64,000 nucleotides of DNA from Cryobacterium frigoriphilum (GTDB lineage Bacteria; Actinomycetota; Actinomycetes; Actinomycetales; Microbacteriaceae), in assembly GCF_004403305.1 (NCBI RefSeq), contig NZ_SOHE01000083.1, forward strand, positions 62,001 through 126,000. The letters are read 5' to 3'. This document shows positions 48,206 to 61,822 of this stretch, piece after piece. The translations under genes were made by a program, and so were the position numbers. Each line of letters begins with the position of its first letter. The stretch's first letter is position 1. The notes under the pieces are model-generated. The model was not told where the DNA came from and ran no database searches. It saw only the letters and a program-made list of their open reading frames with translations.

Positions 48206-50889
48206 TGGGCGGCGTCGTCCCAGTTAGCGCCGCGGCCGAGCTGCACGTCGAGCGGCACGAGCAGCTCGGCGGCGGTGCCCATGCGGTGCCGCACGACCGT
48301 GCTGAGAGCGTCGTACTCCCCCGGCGCGACCTCGAAGATCAATTCGTCATGGACCTGCAGCATCATGCGCGACTCGAAGCCCTCGCTCGCCATGTCCCGG
48401 GCGATACCGTTCATGGCGATCTTCATGATGTCGGCCGCCGACCCCTGGATCGGCGCGTTCAGTGCCGCGCGCTCGGCGTTGTCGCGCAGCACGCGGTTCG
48501 GGCTGTGCAGGTCGGGGAACGGCCGGCGACGCCCGAACAGGGTCTGGGTGTAGCCGTCGACCTTGGCCTGCTCGACCACGTTGCGCAGGTAGTCACGTAC
48601 GGCGCCGAAACGGGCAAAGTAGTCCGTCATCAGCTGCTTCGCCTCCTTGTTGTCGATGCGCAGCTGCTTCGACAGGCCGAACGCGCTGAGCCCGTATGCG
48701 AGGCCGTAGGACATGGCCTTGACCTTGCTGCGCATCTCGTTGCTCACCTCGGCGGGTTCGACGCCGAAGATGCGGGCACCCACGAAGCGATGCAGGTCTT
48801 CGCCGGCGTTGAAGGCCTCGATCAGTCCGGCGTCCTCGGACAGGTGCGCCATGATGCGCATCTCGATCTGCGAGTAGTCGGCGGTCAGCAGGCATTCGGT
48901 TCCCGGACCGGCCTGGAACGCGGCGCGGATGCGGCGGCCCTCCTCGGTGCGCACCGGGATGTTCTGCAGGTTGGGGTCGTTCGACGAGATGCGGCCGGTG
49001 GTCGTGCCGATCTGCATGTACGTGGTGTGGATGCGACCGGTGCTGTCGATCTCCTTGTCGAGGGTTTCGACGATCTGGCGCAGCTTGGTCGAGTCCCGGT
49101 GCTTGAGCAGCAGGTCCAGGAACGGATGCGGGTTGCTGGCCTGCAGATCGGCCAGGGCCCCAGCATCCGTCGAATACCCGGTCTTGTTGGCCCGGGTCTT
49201 GGGCATGCCGAGCTGCTCGAAGAGCACGTCCTGCAGCTGCTTGGGTGAGCCGAGGTTCACCTCGCGGCCGATCTCCGCGTAGGCGCTCGCGGCATAGCCG
49301 GCGGAGCGTTCGCCGAGCTGGCTCGACAGTTCGGCGAGCTGTTCGTGCGAGACGGCGACGCCGGTGAGCTCCATGCCGACCAGGGTCAGCAGGGTCGGAA
49401 TCTCGATCTCGGTCAGCAGGGTGCGCGAGCCCTCATCGAGTAGGGCGAGCACGGCCGGCGCGAGGCGCAGGGTGTACCAGGCCTGCAGCGGCGCGCCGCC
49501 GTCCTGCTCGTCGGGCACCAGCTGGTTCGGGTCGGTCACCGGCAGGGCCTCGTCCAGGTAGCGGGTGACCAGGTCGACGAGGGTCTTGTCCGGGCCGCCC
49601 GGGCGCAGCAGCCAGCCGGCCACGAGGGTGTCGACCGCGAGGCCGCTGAAGGTCAGCTTGGCGCGTTTCAGCGCCTTGAGCTGCGGTTTGGCGTCGTGCA
49701 TGATCTTGGGGGCGTCGCTCGCCAGCCACGCCTCCAGGGGCGCGTAGTCGCCCCGGTCGGCCTGCCAGGGCAGGGAAATGGTCTCGGTGAGGCTCGCGAG
49801 GCCGAACCCGATCGGGCGGCCCTCCTGCACCTCGACGGTGAGTCCGAGCCCGGCCGGCGCGGCCGCCGTCGCGCGCACGAGCCACGCGGCGAGTTCTTCG
49901 TCGAGCAGGTTCTGGGCCACCGGGGCGACGGGCGCCGCGACCGCCTCAACGGGGTTCTCGGCGACCGCACCGGCGACGGATGCCCCGCCCGCGGCATCCG
50001 CTCCCTCCAGCTTGAGTACGCGGTCGAGCAGGCTCTTGAATTCGAGCCGGCCGAAGATGTCCCTGACGGCGTCCTGATCCATCGCGCCGCGCTGCAGGTT
50101 CTCGACGGCGACGTCGAGCTCGACGTTGGTCACGAGCCGGTTCAGCCGGCGGTTGCGAATCGCGTTCTCTTTTTGCTCGCGCAGGTTGTTGCCGACGACG
50201 CCCTTGATCTCCTCGGCGTGCTCGAGGATTCCGTCGAGGCTGCCGTACAGGCCGAGCCACTTGACGGCGGTCTTCTCGCCGACCTTGCTGATGCCGATGA
50301 GGTTGTCGCTGGTCTCCCCCACGAGAGCAGCCACGTCGGGGTACTGCTCGGGTTCGATGCCGTAGCGCTCGCGAACCCGGGCCGGGTCGTAGCGGGTGAG
50401 CGCGGAGACGCCCTGACTGGCCGGGTAGAGCAGGGTGACGTTTTCATTGACGAGCTGGATCGCGTCACGGTCTCCGCTGACGACGAGCACGTTGTAGCCC
50501 GCCGCATTGCCCTGCACCGAGAGGGTCGCGAGAATGTCGTCGGCCTCGAAATCTTCCTTGGTGATGGTCGTGATGTTCATCGCGGCCAGCGCCTCCTGCA
50601 GCAGCGGAATCTGGCCGAGAAACTCGGGCGGTGTCGCATTGCGGGTTCCCTTGTATTCGGGGTATTCCCGGGTGCGAAACGAGGCCCGCGAGATATCGAA
50701 GGCGACGGCGATGTGGGTGGGTTTTTCGTTGCGCAGCAGGCTGAGCAGCATCGACAGAAAGCCGTGAATGGCGTTCGTATGCTGCCCGTCGTGGGTCTGG
50801 AAGCTATCCACCGGCAGAGCGAAAAACGCTCGAAATGCCAGGGAATGGCCGTCAATGATCATCAGGGTAGGCTTTTCGGAGTCCAACAC
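48202..50889 (-). CDS. polA: DNA polymerase I
   Basis: Repair and Okazaki-fragment polymerase, 895 residues. The N-terminal 5'-3' nuclease (LMIIDGHSLAFRAFFALP, DFEADDILATL, GDRDAIQLV) spans about 1-295. The middle exonuclease-like domain lacks the DxE acidic motif (it reads LTVEVQEG) and is probably inactive, as usual in actinobacteria. The polymerase domain has motif A LLTADYSQIEMRIMAH and motif C LMLQVHDELIFEV-like residues. It starts at GTG 50889. Confidence 0.97.
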   Translation of the reverse strand: MLDSEKPTLMIIDGHSLAFRAFFALPVDSFQTHDGQHTNAIHGFLSMLLSLLRNEKPTHIAVAFDISRASFRTREYPEYKGTRNATPPEFLGQIPLLQEALAAMNITTITKEDFEADDILATLSVQGNAAGYNVLVVSGDRDAIQLVNENVTLLYPASQGVSALTRYDPARVRERYGIEPEQYPDVAALVGETSDNLIGISKVGEKTAVKWLGLYGSLDGILEHAEEIKGVVGNNLREQKENAIRNRRLNRLVTNVELDVAVENLQRGAMDQDAVRDIFGRLEFKSLLDRVLKLEGADAAGGASVAGAVAENPVEAVAAPVAPVAQNLLDEELAAWLVRATAAAPAGLGLTVEVQEGRPIGFGLASLTETISLPWQADRGDYAPLEAWLASDAPKIMHDAKPQLKALKRAKLTFSGLAVDTLVAGWLLRPGGPDKTLVDLVTRYLDEALPVTDPNQLVPDEQDGGAPLQAWYTLRLAPAVLALLDEGSRTLLTEIEIPTLLTLVGMELTGVAVSHEQLAELSSQLGERSAGYAASAYAEIGREVNLGSPKQLQDVLFEQLGMPKTRANKTGYSTDAGALADLQASNPHPFLDLLLKHRDSTKLRQIVETLDKEIDSTGRIHTTYMQIGTTTGRISSNDPNLQNIPVRTEEGRRIRAAFQAGPGTECLLTADYSQIEMRIMAHLSEDAGLIEAFNAGEDLHRFVGARIFGVEPAEVSNEMRSKVKAMSYGLAYGLSAFGLSKQLRIDNKEAKQLMTDYFARFGAVRDYLRNVVEQAKVDGYTQTLFGRRRPFPDLHSPNRVLRDNAERAALNAPIQGSAADIMKIAMNGIARDMASEGFESRMMLQVHDELIFEVAPGEYDALSTVVRHRMGTAAELLVPLDVQLGRGANWDDAAH

Positions 50890-50960
50890 TCCCTCAGCCT
50901 ACAAGCCCCGCGGCCTCTCGGCGCGGGCTGCAGAGGCTGGCCCCGCGACCAAAGGTGATC

Positions 50961-51386
50961 ATGTTCAGTCTGACCGACAACGCCCTCGACTGGGTTCAGC
51001 AGCGCGGCGGCGGAGCCCTCGCCGACAAGATGGGGATCGAGTTCACGGAGTTCAGCATCGCCAGGGCCGTGGCCCGCATGCCCGTTGAGGGCAACACCCA
51101 ACCGGCCATGCTGCTGCACGGTGGCGCCTATGTCGTGCTCGGCGAATCGCTCGGCTCCATGGCCGCGAACCTGCACGCCGGTCCCGGCAAACTCGCCGTC
51201 GGCATCGAGATCAACGCGACGCACACCCGCTCGGCGACCAGCGGCTGGGTGACCGCCGTCTGCACGCCGGTGCACCTCGGCCGTACCCTCACGACGCACG
51301 AAATCGCGGTAACGGATGACCAGGGTCGCCGCTGCTCGACCATCCGCATCACGAACATCATTCGGGATCTGCCCCCGAAGCCGTGA
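50961..51386 (+). CDS. PaaI-type hotdog-fold thioesterase
   Basis: A 141-residue single hotdog domain with LLHGGAYVVLGESLGSMAA (the helix with the active-site region) and the following strands INATHTRSATSGWVTAVCTP. It resembles PaaI/YdiI acyl-CoA thioesterases, which hydrolyse small or aromatic acyl-CoAs; the substrate is not set. ATG 50961 is chosen over the upstream GTG because AAAGG lies 5 bases before it. It is divergent from polA, the common actinobacterial order. Confidence 0.88.
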   Translation: MFSLTDNALDWVQQRGGGALADKMGIEFTEFSIARAVARMPVEGNTQPAMLLHGGAYVVLGESLGSMAANLHAGPGKLAVGIEINATHTRSATSGWVTAVCTPVHLGRTLTTHEIAVTDDQGRRCSTIRITNIIRDLPPKP

Positions 51387-51404
51387 TTCTTCGGCGTTAA
51401 CAAA

Positions 51405-51442
51405 CAAGCAGGCCCGGTCATCATTGACCGGGCCTGCTTGGG
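51405..51442. terminator. Bidirectional terminator between the thioesterase and the ANTAR regulator
   Basis: A perfect 16-bp stem (CAAGCAGGCCCGGTCA, 51405-51420, with 51425-51440) closes on a TCAT loop between convergent genes. Confidence 0.88.
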
Positions 51443-51475
51443 TTGTGCGCTCGTCTGAGCGCGGTGCCGTCTCAG

Positions 51476-52081
51476 TTACTTCTTGACCGACAGCTGTTCG
51501 ATGATCGCCTGGGAAACGTCGTGCATCGTGAGGCGGCGATCCATCGACGCCTTCTGAATCCAGCGAAACGCTTCCGGCTCGGTCAGGCCCATCTTCTCGT
51601 TCAGCAGGCCCTTGGCGCGGTCGACGAGTTTGCGGGTCTCGAAGCGTTCGACGAGGTCGGCGACCTCGGCCTCGAGGGTGATGATCTGGCTGTAGCGGGA
51701 GAGGGCGATCTCGATCGCCGGCAGCAGGTCGTTCGGGGTGAAGGGCTTCACGACATAGGCGAGGGCGCCCGCTTCGCTCGCGCGCTCGACCAGTTCCTTC
51801 TGGCTGAACGCGGTCAGCAGCACGACCGGAGCAATGTGCTCCTTCGACAGGCGCTCGGCCGCGCTGATGCCGTCGAGCTGGGGCATCTTGACGTCCATGA
51901 TGACCAGGTCGGGGCGCAGCTCCCGTGCCAGCGCGACAGCGGTTTCTCCGTCACCGGCTTCGCCAACGACTTCAAAGCCGTTGTCTCGGAGAATTTCGAC
52001 GATGTCGAGACGGATGAGGGATTCGTCCTCCGCGACGACAACGCGGCGAGGAGGGGTGGGGGTGCTGTCTTGGTCGGTCAC
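51476..52081 (-). CDS. ANTAR-domain response regulator (PdtaR-like)
   Basis: A 201-residue two-component regulator with RNA-binding output. The receiver domain has phospho-acceptor D63 in VIMDVKMPQLDG and Lys in YVVKPF. A coiled linker leads to the C-terminal ANTAR three-helix domain (about 136-196, KLVDRAKGLLNEKMGLTEPEAFRWIQ...). Such proteins bind paired hairpins in RNA and prevent transcription termination. Its position between the thioesterase and pyk is typical for actinobacteria. No cognate kinase is adjacent. Confidence 0.93.
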   Translation of the reverse strand: MTDQDSTPTPPRRVVVAEDESLIRLDIVEILRDNGFEVVGEAGDGETAVALARELRPDLVIMDVKMPQLDGISAAERLSKEHIAPVVLLTAFSQKELVERASEAGALAYVVKPFTPNDLLPAIEIALSRYSQIITLEAEVADLVERFETRKLVDRAKGLLNEKMGLTEPEAFRWIQKASMDRRLTMHDVSQAIIEQLSVKK

Positions 52082-52118
52082 AGCGAAAGCCTACGGTATT
52101 CTGAACGAGTAGTTGTAA

Positions 52119-52201
52119 GCCGGTGTGGCGGAATGGCAGACGCGGAGCACTCAAAATGCTTTGTTCGCAAGGACGTGTGGGTTCGAGTCCCACCACCGGT
52201 A
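52119..52201 (+). tRNA. tRNA-Leu (anticodon CAA)
   Basis: An 83-base cloverleaf. Acceptor arm GCCGGTG pairs with CACCGGT (first pair G-U) and the discriminator is A. The anticodon stem GAGCA/TGCTT holds loop CTCAAAA with anticodon CAA, which reads UUG. A long class II variable arm lies around TGTTCGCAAGGACG, and the T arm GTGGG-TTCGAGT-CCCAC is intact. CCA is not encoded. A TATTCT hexamer at 52097-52102 is a possible -10. Confidence 0.95.
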
Positions 52202-52216
52202 CAGATTATTGAAAGG

Positions 52217-52242
52217 AAAACCCCAGGTCAGTCTGGGGTTTT
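52217..52242 (+). terminator. Terminator of tRNA-Leu
   Basis: AAAACCCCAG (52217-52226) and CTGGGGTTTT (52233-52242) form a perfect 10-bp stem ending in T residues, 15 bases after the tRNA. It separates the tRNA transcript from the downstream retron-like region. Confidence 0.9.
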
Positions 52243-52631
52243 GCTGTTTCCCCCCGAAGTGCACGGCGGCCATGCCACACATTCGTGCCACACGAGCGCT
52301 GACCTCGGGGCCGGCCACGACCGGTGAGGCACGGACTTCGTGCCTTCCTGCGCGCCCGGAAGGCACGAAGTCCGTGACTCGGCTTCGCCCCGCCGTCAAC
52401 ACGCCGATAGGGTGACGCTGTGCGAGGGTTTTCAGGCGAGGCGGGTGGTGCACGCGTTGCGCCGCCCTCTCCGGGGCTACCCCGGGGCACGCAGACCGAC
52501 CAGGAACGAACACCGCAGGCACGCCACTGCGCTCCGCGCAGCTCGGTGCCCGCACCGATCGACGAGTCGCCCGGATTCCCTCACACACCCACTTCCAGCC
52601 CGGGCAGCCACCCCGGCAAACGGGCACCACG
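52243..52631 (+). ncRNA. Candidate retron-type noncoding RNA region (msr-msd-like), hairpin-rich leader of the reverse transcriptase
   Basis: Gene-free stretch between the tRNA terminator and the reverse transcriptase. In order it holds a 6-bp hairpin at 52282-52296 (TTCGTG-CCA-CACGAG) and a CCGG/CCGG hairpin at 52311-52324. Next comes a perfect 19-bp hairpin with arms 52330-52348 and 52358-52376 and loop TGCGCGCCC, extended by GAG/CTC beyond one mismatch. Further small hairpins lie at 52471-52485, 52527-52541 and 52545-52556. Short flanking complements ACGGCGG (52263-52269) and CCGCCGT (52390-52396) could be a1/a2 arms. Known retrons place two or more small msr hairpins before a long msd hairpin upstream of the enzyme, which is the order seen here. 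The a1/a2 match is weak and no branching guanosine can be assigned. Confidence 0.4.
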
Positions 52632-54023
52632 GTGAGGGCGGGTTCGGCCGCGCCGCCACCGACTCCGGCCGCACTCGTGCTCGGGCGCAAACCGCATCCG
52701 TCGACGGATGCCCTGGCGGCCACGCTTGCCGCCGCCCTGCTCGGCGCCAAGACGTGGTCGAAGACCGACATGATCGAGGTGGGCGCCCGCGCGCTCGGTG
52801 CCCGCCGCCGCTGGCTGGGCCCCCTCGCGAGCGAGATTCTGAGCTCCTACCCGCGGGCGCCGACGGATGCGCCGCGCGAGTTGGCCGCACACATCACCGG
52901 CTGCACCGCCTTCAGCAACGCCGTCGAGGAAGCCACCAGTCGGGGCGTCCCGATCACCATCGCCAGCTATCCCCTGACTCCGCCCCAGGCCGGCGCAGTC
53001 ACATCCGCGCTCCCGCGACTCGACACCCTCGGCGACCTTGCGGCACTGCTCGGGCTGACCCCGGGAGAACTCGACTGGTTCGCCGACACCGGCCACTGGA
53101 ATCGCCGAGCCCGCCCCGGGGTGCTGCACCACTACCGCTACGAGTGGCGAGCACGGCCGGGGCGCACGCCGCGCCTGCTCGAGGTGCCCGGTACCCGCCT
53201 GCGCGCCCTCCAGCGCACCCTGCTGAACGACCTGCTCGGCCTGATCCCGGCGCACCCGGCCGCGCACGGCTTCGTTCCGGGCCGCAGCGCCGTGACCGGT
53301 GCCGCCCGGCACACCGGCGCCGCCGTCGTCATCAGCCTCGACCTCACGTCGTTCTTCGCCAGCGTGAGCGCGCAGAACATCTACGGCACCCTGCGGCGGG
53401 TCGGCTATCCCGAGGCGGTCGCGTACTCGCTCACCGGACTGTGCACCCACGCGGTCCCGCCGCGGGTGATCGCCGCGATGCCGCCGGGCGGCGACCCGGG
53501 TGAGCGGGCAGCACTGCGGCGAGCTCTGGCGAGTGCACATCTGCCGCAGGGCGCCCCGACTTCCCCCGTGCTCGGCAACCTCGCCATCCGCCGCCTCGAC
53601 GCGCGCCTCGACGGCTGGGCCGAAGCCGCAGAGGCGACGTACACCCGGTACGCCGACGACCTTGCCTTCAGCGGCGGCGACGCGCTGCACCGGCGGGCGG
53701 ATGCCTTCGTACGCGGCGTCACACGCCTCGTCACGGCCGAAGGTCACACCGTGAACCCGCACAAGACGCGGGTGAGGCCGGCCAGCGTGCGGCAAAGCGT
53801 CACCGGCATCGTCGTCAACGCGCGCCCGAACCTGGTGCGGGTCGAGGCCGACCGGCTCAAGGCGATCGTGCACAACTGCGTCGTACATGGCCCGGCCGGC
53901 CAGAACCGCGGGGCCCACCCCGACTTTCGGGCGCACCTGCTCGGCCGCATCTCGTGGGTCGAACAGCTCAACCCTCAGCGCGGCGCCCGCCTACGCGCCA
54001 CTTTCGCCCGCATCCGCTGGTAA
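52632..54023 (+). CDS. Retron-type reverse transcriptase
   Basis: A 463-residue RNA-directed DNA polymerase. Residues 1 to about 130 match no domain I know. From about 132 the order is retron-like: a helical segment DLAALLGLTPGELDWF, then RLLEVPGTRLRALQRTLLND (181-200) and HGFVPGRSAVTGAARH (212-227, a GAxxH variant of the retron NAxxH). Motif A SLDLTSFFAS follows with D237, then LPQGAPTSPVLGNL (304-317), YADD at 340-343, GHTVNPHKT (371-379) and VTG at 390-392. All catalytic aspartates are intact. No maturase or integrase domain is present. It starts at GTG 52632, overlapping the stop of an unassigned 71-codon frame; no clear Shine-Dalgarno is seen. Its base composition matches its neighbours, suggesting long residence. 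Confidence 0.9.
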   Translation: MRAGSAAPPPTPAALVLGRKPHPSTDALAATLAAALLGAKTWSKTDMIEVGARALGARRRWLGPLASEILSSYPRAPTDAPRELAAHITGCTAFSNAVEEATSRGVPITIASYPLTPPQAGAVTSALPRLDTLGDLAALLGLTPGELDWFADTGHWNRRARPGVLHHYRYEWRARPGRTPRLLEVPGTRLRALQRTLLNDLLGLIPAHPAAHGFVPGRSAVTGAARHTGAAVVISLDLTSFFASVSAQNIYGTLRRVGYPEAVAYSLTGLCTHAVPPRVIAAMPPGGDPGERAALRRALASAHLPQGAPTSPVLGNLAIRRLDARLDGWAEAAEATYTRYADDLAFSGGDALHRRADAFVRGVTRLVTAEGHTVNPHKTRVRPASVRQSVTGIVVNARPNLVRVEADRLKAIVHNCVVHGPAGQNRGAHPDFRAHLLGRISWVEQLNPQRGARLRATFARIRW

Positions 54024-54039
54024 ACACGCGCCGCACACA

Positions 54040-54100
54040 CGCGAAAGCGGGTGAATCGTCGGTCTGACAGTGTCTGACCGACGATTCACCCGCCTTCGCG
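54040..54100. terminator. 25-bp hairpin between the reverse transcriptase and pyk
   Basis: Arms 54040-54064 and 54076-54100 pair at 24 of 25 positions around an 11-base loop. It lies 16 bases after the reverse transcriptase stop and 10 bases from the convergent pyk stop. The simplest role is bidirectional termination, although no T-run is present. Confidence 0.7.
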
Positions 54101-54110
54101 AGAGGGAAGC

Positions 54111-55556
54111 CTACTTGCGCACGTAGGCGGGAGCGGCCTCATTGTGGGCGTCACCGACGCGGTGCACCCGGATGTCGTTCGTGGAACCCACGATGCCGGG
54201 AGGGGATCCGGAGATCACCACGACCTTGTCGCCGATCTGAGCCAGACCCTCACCCAACAGAATGTCGTCGACCTGAGCGAACATCGCGTCCGTGTGCGTC
54301 ACCGTGTCCACGAGGAACGTCTGCACGCCCCAGGTGAGCGCGAGACGACGACGGATGCCGGGCTCGGGCGTGAAGGCGAGCATCGGGATGTGAGACCGCA
54401 GGCGCGCCATGCGACGGGCCGAGTCGCCCGACTCGGTGAAGATGCAGAGGTACTTCGCCTCGACGAACTCGGCGACCTCGATCGCGGCGAGGGTGATCGC
54501 CCCGCCCTGGGTACGCGGACGGTTCGTGAGCTTCGCGATACGCTCCAGGCCGTGCTCCTCGGTGGAGTCGACGATGCGTGCCATAGTCTGCACCGTGGTG
54601 ACGGGGTAAGCCCCGACACTGGTCTCACCGCTGAGCATGACCGCGTCGGCGCCATCGAGCACGGCGTTGGCGACATCGGACGTCTCGGCGCGGGTCGGCA
54701 CCGGGCTGTGGATCATGGACTCGAGCATCTGCGTGGCGACGATGACCGGCTTGGCCATGCGACGTGCGATCTCAACGGCGCGCTTCTGCACGATCGGCAC
54801 GGCCTCAAGAGGAAGTTCAACGCCCAGGTCGCCACGGGCGACCATGATCGCGTCAAACGCGTCAACGATGTCCTCGAGGTTCTCCACGGCCTGCGGCTTC
54901 TCGATCTTGGCGATCACCGGAACCCGACGACCCTCCTCGGCCATGATCTCGTGCACACGGGTGATGTCTTCCGCGTTGCGCACGAACGACAGCGCGATCA
55001 GGTCGGCGCCGAGGCGCAGCCCCCAACGCAGGTCGGCTTCGTCCTTCTCGGACAGGGCCGGCACATTGACGGCAACGCCGGGCAGGTTGATGCCCTTGTT
55101 GTTCGAGACCGGGCCGGCGACGATGACCTTCGTGGTGACGACGACGCCATCCGTTTCGACGACCTGTACCTTCACCTTGCCGTCATCGATGAGCAGAAAG
55201 TCGCCCGCCGACACATCCTGAGGCAAACCCTTGAAGGTCGTGCCGCACAGGTCTTTGGTGCCCACGACGTCTTCGGTCGTGATCTTGAAAATGTCCCCGA
55301 CGGCGAGCTCGTACGGCCCGCCCTCAAACTTGCCGAGGCGAATCTTGGGGCCCTGCAGGTCGACCATCACGGCGACGGCGCGCCCCGAGTCGTTGGCGGC
55401 CTTACGCACGTTCGCGTAGACACTTTCGTGCACCTGGTAGTTGCCGTGGCTGAGGTTCATGCGGCAGACGTCAACGCCTGCATCGATCAGCGCTCGGATC
55501 TGCTCGTAGCTGGCAGCTGCCGGCCCGAGGGTGGCGACGATTTTAGCGCGTCTCAT
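54111..55556 (-). CDS. pyk: Pyruvate kinase
   Basis: Last step of glycolysis, making ATP and pyruvate. The 481-residue protein starts [20 protein letters not shown] and has the catalytic Lys in [14 protein letters not shown], the metal site [12 protein letters not shown] and [14 protein letters not shown]. The C-terminal domain (about 340-475) ends with [18 protein letters not shown]. It is full length and convergent with the reverse transcriptase. Confidence 0.97.
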   Translation of the reverse strand: MRRAKIVATLGPAAASYEQIRALIDAGVDVCRMNLSHGNYQVHESVYANVRKAANDSGRAVAVMVDLQGPKIRLGKFEGGPYELAVGDIFKITTEDVVGTKDLCGTTFKGLPQDVSAGDFLLIDDGKVKVQVVETDGVVVTTKVIVAGPVSNNKGINLPGVAVNVPALSEKDEADLRWGLRLGADLIALSFVRNAEDITRVHEIMAEEGRRVPVIAKIEKPQAVENLEDIVDAFDAIMVARGDLGVELPLEAVPIVQKRAVEIARRMAKPVIVATQMLESMIHSPVPTRAETSDVANAVLDGADAVMLSGETSVGAYPVTTVQTMARIVDSTEEHGLERIAKLTNRPRTQGGAITLAAIEVAEFVEAKYLCIFTESGDSARRMARLRSHIPMLAFTPEPGIRRRLALTWGVQTFLVDTVTHTDAMFAQVDDILLGEGLAQIGDKVVVISGSPPGIVGSTNDIRVHRVGDAHNEAAPAYVRK

Positions 55557-55622
55557 GCTGGTGGATCTCCGGTTTCCGCGCCCAGAAGGCGCATTGTGAC
55601 AGGGTCGAGAAAGTAGGGGGAA

Positions 55623-57072
55623 TTACAGGGCGAAGGCGCGGGCATCCGCGGTGACGGGCGAGGGCAGCTGGGTGTCGCCCTCCAGAAAGCGATCGACAGC
55701 GGATGCCGCGGCGCGGCCCTCCGCGATCGCCCAGACGATGAGGGACTGGCCACGACCGGCGTCACCGGCCACGAAGACACCCTCCTGGCTGGTCTGGTAG
55801 GCCGCATCGCGGTCTACGTTGCCCCGGTCGGTGAACGGCAGGCCGAGCTGGTGACCGAGGTCGGTCGGTTCCGGTCCGGTGAAGCCCATCGCGAGCAGCA
55901 CGAGGTCCGCGGGAATCTCCCGCTCGGTGCCGGCCTTCGGCACCCGACGTCCGTCGAGGTATTCGGTTTCGGCGATGCGCAGCGCACGCACCTCTCCGAC
56001 CTCGTTGGAGAGAAACTCGATCGTCGACGCGAGGTATTCGCGGGTACCGCCCTCTTCGTGGGCGCTCGACACCTCGAACAGCGTCGGGGACATGGGCCAC
56101 GGCTGGTGCTCGGGGCGGTTGGTGCCCGGCTGCTTGCCGATCGCGAGGTTCGTGACGGATGCCGCCAGCTGGCGGTGCGCCGTGCCGATGCAGTCCGCTC
56201 CGGTGTCGCCACCGCCGAGAACCACGACGTGCTTGCCCTCGGCCGTGATCTGCTGGTCGACGCTGTCGCCGGCGCCGACCTTGTTCTGCTGCACGAGGTA
56301 TTCCATGGCGAAGTGCACGCCGGGCAGGTCGCGGCCCGGGATCGGCAGGTCGCGCGGAACCATGGCGCCGGTCGCGATCACGACGGCGTCGTACCGGGTG
56401 CGCAGCGAATCCCACGTGATGTCCACGCCGATGTTAACGCCGGCCCGGAAACGGGTGCCCTCGGCCGTCATCTGGGCGAGACGCAGCTCGAGGTGCTTCT
56501 TTTCCATCTTGAAGTCCGGGATGCCGTAGCGCAGCAGCCCGCCGATACGGTCGTCACGCTCGAAGACGGCGACGGTGTGGCCGGCCCGAGTGAGCTGCTG
56601 GGCGGCGGCCAGTCCGGCAGGCCCCGACCCGACGACGGCGACGGTCTTGCCGGTCAGGCGGCCGGGAGGCTGCGGCGTGACCCAGCCCTCGGCGAAGGCC
56701 TGGTCGATGATCGAGACCTCGACCTGCTTAATCGTGACGGCCGGCTGGTTGATGCCAAGCACACACGACGATTCACACGGTGCCGGGCAGAGCCGTCCGG
56801 TGAATTCGGGAAAGTTGTTCGTAGCGTGCAGGCGCTCGATGGCCTGCTGGCCCTCGTCACGCCAGACCAGATCGTTCCACTCGGGAATCAGGTTGCCGAG
56901 CGGGCAGCCCTGATGGCAGAACGGCACGCCACAGTCCATGCAGCGGCCGGCCTGGCGCTTGAGCACGGCGGAGTCGCCCTGCTCGTAGACCTCTTTCCAG
57001 TCCATGAGGCGCACGGCGACGGGGCGCCGCGCGGGAAGCTCACGTTCGGTGGTCTTCAGGAATCCCTTCGGA

Positions 57073-57080
<8 letters not shown>
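55623..57080 (-). CDS. gltD: Glutamate synthase small subunit
   Basis: NADPH-oxidising flavoprotein subunit of glutamate synthase, 485 residues. N-terminal Cys clusters ([20 protein letters not shown], and [12 protein letters not shown]) bind iron-sulfur centres. FAD motif [17 protein letters not shown] and NADPH motif [14 protein letters not shown] follow. The open frame reaches 57140, but ATG 57080 matches the family start ([15 protein letters not shown]) and overlaps the gltB stop by 8 bases, so the subunits are coupled. Confidence 0.97.
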
Positions 57081-61662
<4,582 letters not shown>

Positions 61663-61822
61663 TAAGACCGTCCTCACGTGCATGACTGGCAGGGCGGCAC
61701 TGGCCCGCTGCTGGAACTAACTAGTACTGTGTTGCCGGTCATTGGATGCTGCCGGTCTGGGTGGCCGGACTGGGGCCGGCCGCGGGCGGGGTGCAGGTTC
61801 CGTATGGCGGAACCAGCGTGGC

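Noticed and set aside
52632-54023. Group II intron or diversity-generating retroelement
   Set aside because: The protein has retron-type VTG and GAxxH segments and lacks a maturase/endonuclease domain; no template/variable repeat pair or intron domain V-like structure was seen around it.
52119-54110. Integrated element using tRNA-Leu as attachment site
   Set aside because: No integrase is present and no copy of the tRNA 3' end was found downstream of the reverse transcriptase.
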